Shown in pieces: positions 16,894 through 25,718 of a DNA stretch of 64,000 nucleotides (positions are counted from its first letter, which is position 1; every line of letters starts with the position of its first letter). The DNA is from Streptomyces showdoensis (GTDB lineage Bacteria; Actinomycetota; Actinomycetes; Streptomycetales; Streptomycetaceae), in contig NZ_BAAAXG010000026.1 of the NCBI RefSeq assembly GCF_039535475.1, positions 620,001 through 684,000 on the forward strand. The letters are read 5' to 3'. The notes beneath the pieces are model-generated. The model did no database searches. It was given only the letters and a program-made list of their open reading frames with translations, and was not told the origin of the DNA. The position numbers and the translations under genes are program-made.

Positions 16894-17565
16894 ATGCAGA
16901 CCTTCTCCACCACCGCCCCCATCACCGCCGTCCTCGACATCCCCGCCGGCCGCGTACGGCTCGTCGCCGCCGACCGGGCCGACACCACGGTCGAGGTCCT
17001 GCCCGCCCTCGCGTCGAGCGGCCGGGACGTGAAGGCGGCCGAGCGGATCACGGTCGCGTACGGCGACGGGGTCCTGCGGATCGAGGCGGCGCCGGCGCCG
17101 AACCGGGTCCTCGGCGCCTCCGGGGCCGTCGAGGTCACCGTTCGGCTCCCCGCCGGCTCCCGCGTCCGGGCGAAGGCGGCCGCCGCCGAACTCCGGGGCG
17201 TCGGACGGCTGGGCGACGTCTCCTTCGAGGCCGCGCAGGGCCTGGTCGAGCTGGACGAGGCCGCGAGCGCCCGGATCGGCCTCCGGGCGGGCGACGTCTC
17301 CGTCGGCCGGCTGGGCGGCTCCGCCGAGATCACCACCCACAAGGGCGACGTCACGGTCGCCGAGGCCGTGCGCGGCACGGTCGAACTGCGCACCGACGCC
17401 GGGGAGATCACGGTCGGCGCCGCCCCGGGCGTCTCCGCCTCCCTGGACGCGGGCACCGCCTACGGCCGCGTCCACAACACCCTGAAGAACGCCGAGGGTG
17501 CCGCCGCCCCGCTGAACATCCAGGCGACCACCTCGTACGGCGACATCACCGCCCGCGGCAACTGA
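16894..17565 (+). CDS. DUF4097 beta-strand repeat protein
   Basis: A 223-residue protein without signal peptide (MQTFSTTAPITAVLDIPAG). It shows regular short beta strands with alternating Val/Ala and Gly/Asp turns (DVSVGRLGGSAEITTHKGDVTVAEAVRGTV when read along residues 130-160). This is typical of the DUF4097 (adhesin-like) right-handed beta-helix family. In Streptomyces such genes usually precede drug-exporter or hydrolase genes; here it is followed by a hydrolase remnant. A Shine-Dalgarno CAGGAG lies eight bases upstream. The function is unknown. Its unusual AT-rich, motif-dense promoter suggests tight control. Confidence 0.85.
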   Translation: MQTFSTTAPITAVLDIPAGRVRLVAADRADTTVEVLPALASSGRDVKAAERITVAYGDGVLRIEAAPAPNRVLGASGAVEVTVRLPAGSRVRAKAAAAELRGVGRLGDVSFEAAQGLVELDEAASARIGLRAGDVSVGRLGGSAEITTHKGDVTVAEAVRGTVELRTDAGEITVGAAPGVSASLDAGTAYGRVHNTLKNAEGAAAPLNIQATTSYGDITARGN

Positions 17566-17621
17566 CCCCGCACCCGGCCCCACTCCCCCACCCGCCGCGC
17601 ACGTCCGAAGGAGCACCTCCC

Positions 17622-17819
17622 ATGACCAGCACCACCGCCGCCCCCTGGACCGGCCTCGTACCGATCGACGACACCGCGCTCGCCGTCACCGACACCGGCG
17701 GCCCCGGCCAGGCCGTCGTCTACCTCAACGGCTCCTACGCCGACCAGAAGCACTGGCGCCGCGCCATCGCCGACACGATCCGCGAACTCGCCGCCGCGCC
17801 GGCCCCCGCGGCCGCGTGA
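17622..17819 (+). pseudogene. Remnant of an alpha/beta hydrolase (N-terminal fragment only)
   Basis: A 65-residue frame whose first ~48 residues (TGLVPIDDTALAVTDTGGPG, then VVYLNGSYADQKHWRRAI) match, as I remember it, the N-terminus of the ~260-residue alpha/beta hydrolases often found beside DUF4097 genes. The fragment ends in a low-complexity AAPAPAAA tail and a stop. The nucleophile elbow, catalytic Asp and His are absent, and only 11 bp separate the stop from the end of the convergent GGDEF gene. I read this as a 3' deletion that removed three quarters of the gene. A strong ribosome site remains, so the fragment may still be translated. Confidence 0.75.
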
Positions 17820-17830
17820 CGCTCCCCGCG

Positions 17831-18946
17831 CTACACCGGCGGCGCGTCCCGGAAGCGGCGGCGGTCGCGCGCCCCGGGCGGGGCGTCGGCGAGGCGGATG
17901 ACCGTGCCGTCGCGCCCCGCCACCACCGGCTTCACCGAGCGCGCGGCCTTCGCCTGGTACTGCGCCGCGTCGGCGAGCCGGAAGAGCCGGCGGGCCGACT
18001 TCAGCGGGCCGATCGGATCGCCGGTCGACGCGACCCCGCAGGCGACGCCCTCGCCCAGTTCCAGCTCCGCGGCCCGGACGCACAGCTCCTCGGCGACGCC
18101 CACGACCTCGTCGGCGCTCGGCCCGACCGACACCAGGCAGAACTCGTCGCCGCCCAGCCGCGCGGCGAGCGCCCCCGACAGCCGCGCCCCGCACCGTGAC
18201 AGCACGGAGCCGAATCGTTCCAGCAGACGGTCTCCGACCGCGTGGCCGTGCGTGTCGTTGACTCGTTTCAGACCATTGAGGTCGCAGACCACGAGGCTCA
18301 CCACCGAGCCGTCGACCCGATAGCGCTCGATCGCCTCGTCGAGGCGGGTGTCGACCGCCCGCCGGTTGGCGAGGCCCGTCAGCGGGTCGGTGAAGGCCAG
18401 CTTGCGGACCTCCTCCAGCCGCTCCGACTGCGCGATCCCGGCCGCGACCACCGCGGCCAGCACGGTCGCGAAGTCCGCGTCGTCCCGGTCGAAGCACACC
18501 TCCCCGGCCCGGCGGGCCACGTACAGCTCGCCCCAGGCCCGCCCGTGCAGCACGATCGGCGCGACCACGCAGCAGCCGCGCCCGCGCCGCCGCAGCCCGG
18601 CGACCCGGCCGGTCGGCACGCTGTCGGCGGCGGTCTCCACCCAGGCGTCGGGCTCCCCGCCGCCCGCCCACTGCTCGTGCAGGAACTCGGTGATCTCCGG
18701 GAACTGGTGCACGGGATACGTCTCGGAGTCCGGGAACTCCTCCTCCCCCACGGCCCGCTCCCCGGCGTTCACCAGGACCTTCAGCCGCCCGTGGTCCCGC
18801 TCCCAGACCGAGAGCGCGGCGAAGCTGCCGCCGAGCGCCTCGCAGGCGCCCAGCGCGGCGGCCCGCCAGAACTCGCGCGGGGTGTGCGCCGCCGCAATCG
18901 CCTGAGCCAGCGCCACTACGGCCCGCAACCGTACGTCCTCACCCAT
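17831..18946 (-). CDS. GAF-GGDEF diguanylate cyclase (CdgE-like)
   Basis: A 371-residue cytoplasmic enzyme predicted to make cyclic di-GMP from two GTP. A GAF-type sensory domain covers about residues 10-175. A short linker leads to FTDPLTGLANRRA and the GGDEF domain, with the intact active-site motif G265-G266-D267-E268-F269. The RxxD inhibitory site normally five residues upstream is not present (RLSG instead), so product inhibition may be weak. By position between hutH and adenylate cyclase it corresponds, from memory, to CdgE of Streptomyces. A BldD-like box lies 45 bp upstream. Confidence 0.92.
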   Translation of the reverse strand: MGEDVRLRAVVALAQAIAAAHTPREFWRAAALGACEALGGSFAALSVWERDHGRLKVLVNAGERAVGEEEFPDSETYPVHQFPEITEFLHEQWAGGGEPDAWVETAADSVPTGRVAGLRRRGRGCCVVAPIVLHGRAWGELYVARRAGEVCFDRDDADFATVLAAVVAAGIAQSERLEEVRKLAFTDPLTGLANRRAVDTRLDEAIERYRVDGSVVSLVVCDLNGLKRVNDTHGHAVGDRLLERFGSVLSRCGARLSGALAARLGGDEFCLVSVGPSADEVVGVAEELCVRAAELELGEGVACGVASTGDPIGPLKSARRLFRLADAAQYQAKAARSVKPVVAGRDGTVIRLADAPPGARDRRRFRDAPPV

Positions 18947-18990
18947 TCCTCCAGCTTAGGGAGGTTTGATCCGTTTTCCCCTCTGAGACG

Positions 18991-19003
18991 TCACGGAAAG
19001 TTA
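18991..19003. promoter_or_regulatory. BldD-like binding box upstream of the GGDEF gene
   Basis: TCACGGAAAGTTA (TAACTTTCCGTGA on the gene's strand) fits the TNAC-N5-GTNA frame of the published BldD consensus, missing some inner positions. It lies 45-57 bp upstream of the GGDEF start, next to an A/T-rich CACTATATGTAAC promoter-like stretch. BldD uses c-di-GMP as co-repressor and is known to control cdg genes. Confidence 0.5.
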
Positions 19004-19053
19004 CATATAGTGAAAATCGGGACGATATCGGGACGAAAGACCCGGCGTCCCGG

Positions 19054-19860
19054 TCACTCCCCCGGCCAGTTCGGCTTCCGCTTCTCGTTGAACGCCGCCA
19101 CGCCCTCCGCCCGGTCGCCCGAGAAGGCCACCGAGCGCCAGGCCGCGTCCTCGACCTCCAGGCCCGCCCGCAGGTCCAGGCCCTGACCGAGCCGCATGGC
19201 CTTCTTGGCGGCGCGCAGCCCGACCGGCGAGTTGGCCGCGATCCGGCCGGCCAGCTCCAGGGCGGCCGTACGGGCGTCCTCCTCCAGAAGGTCCACCAGA
19301 CCCAGCTCGCGCGCCTCGGCGGCCTCCACCCGGCGGGCCGTGAAGACCAGCTCGGCGGCGCGGGCCGCACCCACCCGGCGCGGCAGCAGCTGCGTACCGC
19401 CGCCGCCGGGGGTGACGCCCACGGAGACCTCGGGCAGCCCGACCACGGCGGTCGCGTCGGCGACGATCACGTCGCAGGCGAGCGCCAGCTCGAAGCCGCC
19501 GCCGAGGGCGAAGCCGTGCACGGCGGCGACGGTCGGCATGGGCAGCTCCAGGACGCCGGTGTAGGCGGCGCGGGCGGTGGGCCGCTGCCGGACCAGCTCG
19601 GCGTCGGTGAAGGAGTTGCGCTCCTTGAGGTCGGCGCCGACGCAGAAGGCCCGGTCGTTGGAGGAGGTCAGCACGGTGACCCGCACCGAGGGATCGGCGG
19701 CGAGCGCGTCGCAGGCGGCGCCGATGGAACGGGCCATCTCGGAGGAGACGGCGTTCATCGCCTTGGGCCGGTCGAGGACGAGCTCGGCGACGAATCCCTC
19801 CCTGCGGACCGCGACGAACTCACCAAAGCGCTGCTCCGACTGCCCGGACTGCTCCGACAT
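19054..19860 (-). CDS. Enoyl-CoA hydratase/isomerase family protein
   Basis: A 268-residue crotonase-fold protein. The oxyanion-hole regions are visible as RAFCVGADLKE and AAVHGFALGGGFELALACD. The catalytic-type glutamate lies in GLPEVSVGVTPGGGG, consistent with hydration of trans-2-enoyl-CoA. It ends KRKPNWPGE, a typical crotonase C-terminus. It probably acts in fatty acid or branched-chain degradation, feeding acyl-CoA units to the carboxylases nearby. It lies 40 bp downstream of the adenylate cyclase gene on the same strand, so co-transcription is possible. Substrate chain length cannot be predicted. Confidence 0.92.
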   Translation of the reverse strand: MSEQSGQSEQRFGEFVAVRREGFVAELVLDRPKAMNAVSSEMARSIGAACDALAADPSVRVTVLTSSNDRAFCVGADLKERNSFTDAELVRQRPTARAAYTGVLELPMPTVAAVHGFALGGGFELALACDVIVADATAVVGLPEVSVGVTPGGGGTQLLPRRVGAARAAELVFTARRVEAAEARELGLVDLLEEDARTAALELAGRIAANSPVGLRAAKKAMRLGQGLDLRAGLEVEDAAWRSVAFSGDRAEGVAAFNEKRKPNWPGE

Positions 19861-19900
19861 GACCGCACACCCTCCCGGTTAACGACTGTTCACCGGGATC

Positions 19901-21085
19901 CTAGGTCGGGCGGCGCCCCAGCAGCCAGGGCTCCACGACGCCGAGTCCGCGGACCGGGCGCTGCCACATCGGCTGGAGGCCGAAGCGGTACGTGGGGGCG
20001 CGCTCGCCCTCCTTCTCCGCGCGGGCGGCCTCCTCGGCCGCCTTCGTCTCGGAGACGGGCGCCTCTCCGGTCCTGGTCAGCTCCTCGGCGAAGGCGCTGT
20101 CGACCAGGACGGCGTCCTTGGGGGCTATCGAGGTGAGCCTGCTGGCCAGGTTCACCGTGGTGCCGAAGACGTCGCCCATCCGGGTCGTCACGGTGCCGAA
20201 GGCGATGCCGACGCGCAGCGCGGGCATGGTCTCGTCGTGGCTGAGGGTCTCGATGAGGCGCAGCGCGATCTCGGCGGCGGTGCCGGCGTCGTCGGCGGCG
20301 TAGAGCACCTCGTCGCCGAGGGTCTTGATGAGCCGGCCGCCGTGCGCGGCGACCAGGTCGGCGCAGGTGGTCTCGAAGGCCTCGACGAGCTCGCCGAGCT
20401 CCTCCTCCTCCAGACGGCGGGTGAGCCGGGTGAAGCCCACGAGGTCGGCGAAGCCGACCGCGAGCCGCCGGTCGACCATCTCCTCGTCGTCGGCGGCCTG
20501 CACGACGCGGCCGGTCGCGGCGGCGAGCTGGCGGCGCCACACGTAGATGAGGAACTCCTCCAGCTCGGGCAGGAGCAGCTCGACGAGGGGGTACGTGACC
20601 TCGGTGCGGGTCATGCCCGGCTCGGGCGGCTCGGTCAGGCCCTCCAGGAAGGAGTCGATCTGCCATTCGGCCAGTCGGGCGGTGGTCTGCCCGGTGGAGC
20701 GGGCGACCTGCACGGCCATCGGCTCGCTGAGCAGCCCCGCCTCGACGAGGCCGGCGAGCCGGCGCAGGGCGAGGACGTCGGCCTCGGTGAGCGCCTTGGC
20801 CTGGCCGATGTCGGCGAAGCCCATGGCGCGCCAGAAGCGGGAGGCGAGCTCCATGGAGACGCCGGCGGTACGGGCGGCCTGGAAGGGGGTGTAGCGGCGG
20901 TCCGCGCCCAGGATGAGCTGTTCGAGGCGGATCGCGAGGGGGTCGTCGGTCGGTTCGGCCGTGTGGTCGACGACGTGGTGGGGGGTCGGGTACGCCGAGG
21001 GTTCCGGCGCTTCCGCGGCCGTGGAGGGCCGTGCGGGTTCGGCTGGTCCGGACACGTCGCCGCTGCCCGCGTCGTCGACGGTCAC
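19901..21085 (-). CDS. cya: Class III adenylate cyclase
   Basis: A 394-residue cytoplasmic cyclase making cAMP from ATP. The N-terminal ~190 residues form a helical actinobacterial regulatory region (TPFQAARTAGVSMELASRFW). The catalytic domain (about 205-375) has the first metal aspartate in VGFADLVGFT, the second in IKTLGDEVLYA, and conserved GDVFGTTVNLASRL. GTG 21085 has AGGAGG six bases upstream. By its neighbours (birA, pccB) it corresponds from memory to the S. coelicolor Cya needed for germination and development. It may be co-transcribed with the enoyl-CoA hydratase gene. Confidence 0.94.
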   Translation of the reverse strand: MTVDDAGSGDVSGPAEPARPSTAAEAPEPSAYPTPHHVVDHTAEPTDDPLAIRLEQLILGADRRYTPFQAARTAGVSMELASRFWRAMGFADIGQAKALTEADVLALRRLAGLVEAGLLSEPMAVQVARSTGQTTARLAEWQIDSFLEGLTEPPEPGMTRTEVTYPLVELLLPELEEFLIYVWRRQLAAATGRVVQAADDEEMVDRRLAVGFADLVGFTRLTRRLEEEELGELVEAFETTCADLVAAHGGRLIKTLGDEVLYAADDAGTAAEIALRLIETLSHDETMPALRVGIAFGTVTTRMGDVFGTTVNLASRLTSIAPKDAVLVDSAFAEELTRTGEAPVSETKAAEEAARAEKEGERAPTYRFGLQPMWQRPVRGLGVVEPWLLGRRPT

Positions 21086-21266
21086 CGGCCGCCTCCTGCC
21101 CGTTCCCTGCCCACTGTCCTGCCGTTCTGTCGCGTGGACGGCGCTTCACGTTCGCGCCCCACGAATCGGGCTCCACGATACGACAGGTGTGTGCTGGCTC
21201 ACGCCCGAACCGGCCGCCACCCGGGGTGACCGACCGGTTCGGACGCGCCGCGCGTCCCGCGCCGGG

Positions 21267-22118
21267 TCAGTCGGCCGCCCGCAGGTGGACGATGTCGCCC
21301 GCCGCGACGGACTCGGTGCCGCCGCCCTCGGTGGCCACGACCAGGCGCCCGTCGCCGTCGATCCCGACGGCGTCGCCCTCCAGCATCCGCTCGCCCGGCA
21401 GGTCGGCGCGGACCCGGCGGCCGAGGGTGGCGCACCGCTCCTCGTAGGCCGCCAGGAGGCCGGAGGCGCCCGGGTCGCCCTCGGCCCGCACCCAGTCCCC
21501 GTACCACTGCTCCAGGGAGCGCAGGACGGCCCGCAGGAGGGTGTCGCGGTCGGTGGAGACGGCGTCGGCGAGCAGGAGGGAGCCGGCCGCGGGGACGGGG
21601 AGCTCGTCCGGGCGCAGGGTGACGTTGAGGCCGAGGCCGACGACCACGCCGTCCGCGCCGGCCCGCTCGGCGAGGATGCCGCCGGTCTTGCGCTCCTCCC
21701 CCTCGACGCGCACCAGCAGGTCGTTGGGCCACTTGAGGGTCAGGTCGGCGCCGGCGGCCTTGGAGAGGCCGCTCGCGGCGGCGACGCCGGTGAGCAGCGG
21801 CAGCCAGCCCCAGCGGTGCACGGGCACGTCCGGCTTGAGCAGCACGGAGAGGAAGAGCCCGGAGCGGGCGGGGGCGGTCCAGGTGCGGTCGAGCCGGCCG
21901 CGGCCGGAGGTCTGCTCCTCCGCGACCAGCACCGCGCCCTCGGGGAGTTCGTCGGCGCGGTCGGCGAGGTCGGAGTTGGTGGATCCGGTGGAGTCGACCA
22001 CGTCGAGGGAGGTCCACAGTCCGTCGGGGAGGACGAGCGCGTGGCGCAGGGCGGGCGCGTTGAGCGGCGGCCGGTCGAGGTCGGACCAGCGTCCCGCTGA
22101 GCCTTGGGAGGACGTCAT
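21267..22118 (-). CDS. birA: Biotin-[acetyl-CoA-carboxylase] ligase
   Basis: Attaches biotin to the lysine of carboxyl carrier domains, here very likely the AccA2-type subunit encoded at 28074. The 283 residues include SLDVVDSTGSTNSDL, the biotinyl-AMP loop SGRGRLDRTW (GRGR-x motif) and LKWPNDLLV with the catalytic Lys-Trp-Pro-Asn-Asp. A C-terminal SH3-like domain ends AAGDIVHLRAAD. There is no N-terminal DNA-binding helix-turn-helix, so this is a group I ligase without repressor function. ATG 22118 was chosen over the 382-residue frame because the extra leader is not conserved-looking. Divergent from pccB. Confidence 0.94.
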   Translation of the reverse strand: MTSSQGSAGRWSDLDRPPLNAPALRHALVLPDGLWTSLDVVDSTGSTNSDLADRADELPEGAVLVAEEQTSGRGRLDRTWTAPARSGLFLSVLLKPDVPVHRWGWLPLLTGVAAASGLSKAAGADLTLKWPNDLLVRVEGEERKTGGILAERAGADGVVVGLGLNVTLRPDELPVPAAGSLLLADAVSTDRDTLLRAVLRSLEQWYGDWVRAEGDPGASGLLAAYEERCATLGRRVRADLPGERMLEGDAVGIDGDGRLVVATEGGGTESVAAGDIVHLRAAD

Positions 22119-22252
22119 GCAAGCCAGCGTAGGTGTGGCAAACGCCGCACTGCCGAACCGTATCGACGCCGATACGCTACGGGTCAGTAGCCCAGCGCTA
22201 GCCCATTCGTAGTCAACGAACCCCCCGTGACCAGGCAGGGAGCCGCATCCCG

Positions 22253-23854
22253 ATGTCCGAGCCGGCAGAGCACGACCAGATCGACATTCACACGACCGCG
22301 GGCAAGATCGCGGACCTGCAGCGCCGGATCGGCGAGGCCACCCACGCCGGTTCCGAACGCGCGGTCGAGAAGCAGCACGCCAAGGGCAAGCTGACCGCGC
22401 GCGAGCGGATCGCACTGCTGCTCGACGAAGGTTCGTTCGTGGAGCTGGACGAACTGGCCCGGCACCGCTCGACCAACTTCGGCCTGGAGAAGAACCGTCC
22501 CTACGGCGACGGCGTCGTCACCGGCTACGGCACGGTCGACGGGCGCCCGGTGGCCGTCTTCTCGCAGGACTTCACCGTCTTCGGCGGGGCCCTCGGCGAG
22601 GTCTACGGCCAGAAGATCATCAAGGTGATGGACTTCGCGCTGAAGACGGGCTGCCCGGTCATCGGCATCAACGACTCCGGCGGCGCCCGCATCCAGGAGG
22701 GCGTCAGCGCGCTCGGCATGTACGGGGAGATCTTCCGCCGCAACACCCACGCCTCCGGCGTGATCCCGCAGATCTCGCTGGTCGTCGGGCCCTGCGCGGG
22801 CGGTGCGGTCTACTCGCCCGCGATCACCGACTTCACGGTGATGGTCGACCAGACCTCGCACATGTTCATCACCGGCCCGGACGTCATCAAGACGGTGACC
22901 GGCGAGGACGTCGGCTTCGAGGAGCTCGGCGGCGCGCGCACCCACAACACCACCTCGGGCGTCGCGCACCACATGGCGGGCGACGAGAAGGACGCGATCG
23001 AGTACGTCAAGTCCCTTCTGTCCTACCTGCCTTCGAACAACCTCTCCGAGCCGCCGGCCTTCCCGGAGACGGCCGAGACCGAGGCGACGGACGAGGACCG
23101 CGAGCTCGACGTCCTCATCCCGGACTCGGCGAACCAGCCGTACGACATGCACACCGTGATCGAGCACGTCCTCGACGACGGCGAATTCCTGGAGACCCAG
23201 GCGCTGTTCGCGCCGAACATCCTGACCGGCTTCGGCCGCGTCGAGGGCTTCCCGGTCGGCGTGGTCGCCAACCAGCCGATGCAGTTCGCCGGCTGCCTCG
23301 ACATCGACGCGAGCGAGAAGGCCGCGCGCTTCGTGCGCACCTGCGACGCCTTCAACATCCCGGTGCTCACCTTCGTCGACGTGCCGGGCTTCCTGCCGGG
23401 CGTGGACCAGGAGTACGGCGGCATCATCCGGCGCGGCGCGAAGCTGATCTACGCGTACGCCGAGGCGACCGTCCCGCTCATCACCGTCATCACCCGCAAG
23501 GCCTTCGGCGGCGCGTACGACGTCATGGGCTCCAAGCACCTGGGCGCCGACCTCAACCTGGCCTGGCCGACCGCGCAGATCGCCGTCATGGGCGCGCAGG
23601 GCGCGGTCAACATCCTGCACCGCCGCACGATCGCGGAGGCGGAGGAGGCCGGCACCGCGGACGCGGAGCGGGCGCGGCTGATCCAGGAGTACGAGGACGC
23701 GCTGCTCAACCCGTACATCGCCGCCGAGCGCGGTTACATCGACGGGGTGATCCTGCCGTCCGACACGCGCCCGCAGATCGTCAAGGGTCTGCGTCAGCTG
23801 CGGACGAAGCGGGAATCCCTGCCTCCGAAGAAGCACGGCAACATCCCGCTCTAG
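22253..23854 (+). CDS. pccB: Propionyl/acyl-CoA carboxylase beta (carboxyltransferase) subunit
   Basis: Transfers the carboxyl group from carboxybiotin to propionyl-CoA, giving methylmalonyl-CoA for polyketides and odd-chain metabolism. The 533 residues match PccB/AccB of Streptomyces in length and start ([20 protein letters not shown]). Two crotonase-like halves carry oxyanion glycines, visible as [14 protein letters not shown] and [16 protein letters not shown]. Substrate choice between propionyl- and acetyl-CoA depends on one residue near position 420 that I did not assign, so the specificity is inferred. It is followed after 20 bp by the epsilon subunit gene and faces birA. Confidence 0.95.
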   Translation: MSEPAEHDQIDIHTTAGKIADLQRRIGEATHAGSERAVEKQHAKGKLTARERIALLLDEGSFVELDELARHRSTNFGLEKNRPYGDGVVTGYGTVDGRPVAVFSQDFTVFGGALGEVYGQKIIKVMDFALKTGCPVIGINDSGGARIQEGVSALGMYGEIFRRNTHASGVIPQISLVVGPCAGGAVYSPAITDFTVMVDQTSHMFITGPDVIKTVTGEDVGFEELGGARTHNTTSGVAHHMAGDEKDAIEYVKSLLSYLPSNNLSEPPAFPETAETEATDEDRELDVLIPDSANQPYDMHTVIEHVLDDGEFLETQALFAPNILTGFGRVEGFPVGVVANQPMQFAGCLDIDASEKAARFVRTCDAFNIPVLTFVDVPGFLPGVDQEYGGIIRRGAKLIYAYAEATVPLITVITRKAFGGAYDVMGSKHLGADLNLAWPTAQIAVMGAQGAVNILHRRTIAEAEEAGTADAERARLIQEYEDALLNPYIAAERGYIDGVILPSDTRPQIVKGLRQLRTKRESLPPKKHGNIPL

Positions 23855-23874
23855 GCGCTGGGAGGGACAACACG

Positions 23875-24087
23875 ATGATCAAGGTCGTACGAGGCAACCC
23901 GACCCCTGAGGAGCTGGCCGCCGCACTGGCGGTGGTCCAGGCCCGGGCCGCGGCCACGGCGGCGGCTGCCGCCGAGGGCGGCGGCCCCGGGGTGCCGCAG
24001 GGCTGGTCGGACCCGGCGCGGATCGCGCTCGGCGCGCAGCACCGTCCGGGGCCGCGCTCCTGGGCGCGGTCCTACTGGCCGGTCTGA
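23875..24087 (+). CDS. Acyl-CoA carboxylase epsilon subunit
   Basis: A 70-residue protein that stabilises and activates the alpha-beta carboxylase complex in actinomycetes. It has the family start IKVVRGNPTPEELAAALAVV, an Ala-rich middle, and the C-terminal RSWARSYWPV (W-A-R-S) typical of AccE/PccE. It starts 20 bp after pccB and is followed at once by a strong terminator, so pccB and this gene form the operon. The small size and low complexity make such genes easy to miss. Confidence 0.93.
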   Translation: MIKVVRGNPTPEELAAALAVVQARAAATAAAAAEGGGPGVPQGWSDPARIALGAQHRPGPRSWARSYWPV

Positions 24088-24114
24088 GCCGGACCGGAGG
24101 AGACCGCCACGAGA

Positions 24115-24147
24115 GAAGGCCGGACCCCGTGCGGGGGTCCGGCCTTC
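24115..24147. terminator. Hairpin terminator of the pccB operon
   Basis: A perfect 14-bp stem (24115-24128 with 24134-24147) with loop GTGCG. It lies 27 bp after the epsilon-subunit stop and before the convergent MFS gene. Confidence 0.85.
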
Positions 24148-24202
24148 GTCGTGCGCGGGGCGCGGGGCCGCTCGCCGGGCCGCCCGGCCGGCCGCGGGGC
24201 GG

Positions 24203-25648
24203 CTACGGGCGGTCCCGGCGCAGGAACAGCGCCGAGGCGAGCGCGCCGACGAGGACCACGGCCGCGTTGACCAGGACGGCCCGGCCGATGCCGTCGGGGA
24301 GGGCGGCCGAGGTGACGACGACGGCGCTCATGACCGGGGTGCCGAGCGTGATGCCGACCTGCTGGGTCATGGTCGCGATGCCGGTCGCCATGCCCTGCTC
24401 CGCGTCGGGCAGCCCGGAGGTGGCGGTGACCATGAAGCCGACGATGGCGAGCATGTTGCCGACGCCGCCGGCGAAGGTGCCCGCGAGCAGCAGCGCGTAC
24501 ATGCTCCGGTCGTCGCCGAGGGCGGTGAGGGAGAGGGTCGCGACGGCCTGGAGCACCCCGCCGGCGATCAGCGCGGTACGGGCCGACCACCGGCCGATGA
24601 ACCGGGCGGCGAACAGTCCGCCGAGCACGGTGCCCGCGCCCAGGACGCCGAAGGAGAGCCCGGCGGCGAGCGGGGAGAAGCCCAGCACGTCCTGGAGGTG
24701 CAGGGTCATCAGGAAGACCAGCGAGGTCTCGGTGGCGAAGGCGACGAGCCCGGCGAGGTTGCCCCACACGACGGTGCGGCGCCTCAGGACCCGGACGGGC
24801 ACGAGCGGCGCGGCGGCCCGCCGCTCCACCAGCGGGAAGGCGGTCAGCAGGACGGCGGCGGCGGCGAGGGCGGCGAGGACGCCCGGGTCGCTCCAGCCGT
24901 GCCCGCCCGCGGCGGTGAGCCCGTAGACGAGGGCGAGGAGTCCGCCGGTGACGGTGACCGCGCCCGGAACGTCCAGCCGGGGCCGGTCGGCCGGGCGGCT
25001 CTCCTTCAGTACGGCGGGGGCGACGAGCAGGACGGCGAGCGCGACCGGCACGTTGACGAAGAAGGCCCAGCGCCAGGAGAGCAGGTCGGTGAGGACCCCG
25101 CCGAGGACGGCTCCGGTGGTGAACCCGGCGGACATCAGCGCCCCGTTGAGCCCCAGCGCCCTGGCCCGCAGCGGGCCCTCGGGGAACGAGGAGGTCAGCA
25201 GCGAGAGCCCGGCGGGGGTGACGGCGGCGGTGGCCAGGCCCTGGGCGACGCGGGCGGCCATCAGCAGCTCGGGGCCGGTGGCGAGTCCGCCGACGAGGGA
25301 GGCGGCGCCGAGGACGCCCATGCCGCCGAGGAAGACCCGGCGGCGCCCGGCGAGGTCGGCGACGCGCCCGAAGAGCAGGGTGAATCCGGCGGCGGCGAGG
25401 GCGAAGGCGGTGGCGATCCACTGGAGGCCGCCGAGGGTGAAGCCGAGCCCCTGGCCGATGACGGGGAGGGCGACGTTCAGGATCGAGAAGTCGACGGCCA
25501 GCATGAACTGGGAGACGAGGAGGACGAGCAGGACGAGCCGCATCCGGCCGTCCATGCGGGCGCTCTCGGGGACGGAGGCGGTGGCGGTGGCGGTGGCGGT
25601 GGCGGCGACAGGGGCAGGTGCAGGGGCAGGGCTGTCGAGGGAAACCAT
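24203..25648 (-). CDS. DHA2-type MFS drug efflux transporter
   Basis: A 481-residue inner-membrane proton antiporter of the 14-helix EmrB/QacA (DHA2) group. The N-terminal cytoplasmic ~30 residues are an Ala/Thr/Pro repeat (encoded by a GGTGGC-like hexamer near 25577). Helices begin at MRLVLLVLLVSQFMLAVDFS. Motif A is LFGRVADLAGRRRVFLGG, and the antiporter motif C region is LGLNGALMSAGFTTGAVLGG. RBS AAGGGG lies eight bases before ATG 25648. The divergent TetR gene and shared operator suggest an inducible efflux pump. The drug is unknown. Confidence 0.93.
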   Translation of the reverse strand: MVSLDSPAPAPAPVAATATATATASVPESARMDGRMRLVLLVLLVSQFMLAVDFSILNVALPVIGQGLGFTLGGLQWIATAFALAAAGFTLLFGRVADLAGRRRVFLGGMGVLGAASLVGGLATGPELLMAARVAQGLATAAVTPAGLSLLTSSFPEGPLRARALGLNGALMSAGFTTGAVLGGVLTDLLSWRWAFFVNVPVALAVLLVAPAVLKESRPADRPRLDVPGAVTVTGGLLALVYGLTAAGGHGWSDPGVLAALAAAAVLLTAFPLVERRAAAPLVPVRVLRRRTVVWGNLAGLVAFATETSLVFLMTLHLQDVLGFSPLAAGLSFGVLGAGTVLGGLFAARFIGRWSARTALIAGGVLQAVATLSLTALGDDRSMYALLLAGTFAGGVGNMLAIVGFMVTATSGLPDAEQGMATGIATMTQQVGITLGTPVMSAVVVTSAALPDGIGRAVLVNAAVVLVGALASALFLRRDRP

Positions 25649-25659
25649 GACGGGGACCC

Positions 25660-25685
25660 CTTAATGGGATGACGGTTCCGTTAAG
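25660..25685. promoter_or_regulatory. Shared TetR operator between MFS and TetR genes
   Basis: CTTAATGGGA (25660-25669) and TTCCGTTAAG (25676-25685) form an inverted repeat with 8 of 10 matching positions around a 6-bp spacer. A further half-site, CGTTAATGGAA, lies at 25714-25724 and overlaps the TetR start codon. One repressor dimer bound here would cover both divergent promoters. Confidence 0.7.
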
Positions 25686-25718
25686 ATGTCGGCGACAGTA
25701 GCAGAGCCCGGAGCGTTA

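Noticed and set aside
25577..25603. GGTGGC hexamer repeat as a phase-variable tract
   Set aside because: The unit is a multiple of three and lies in the disordered N-terminus of the MFS protein, so length changes would not shift the frame.
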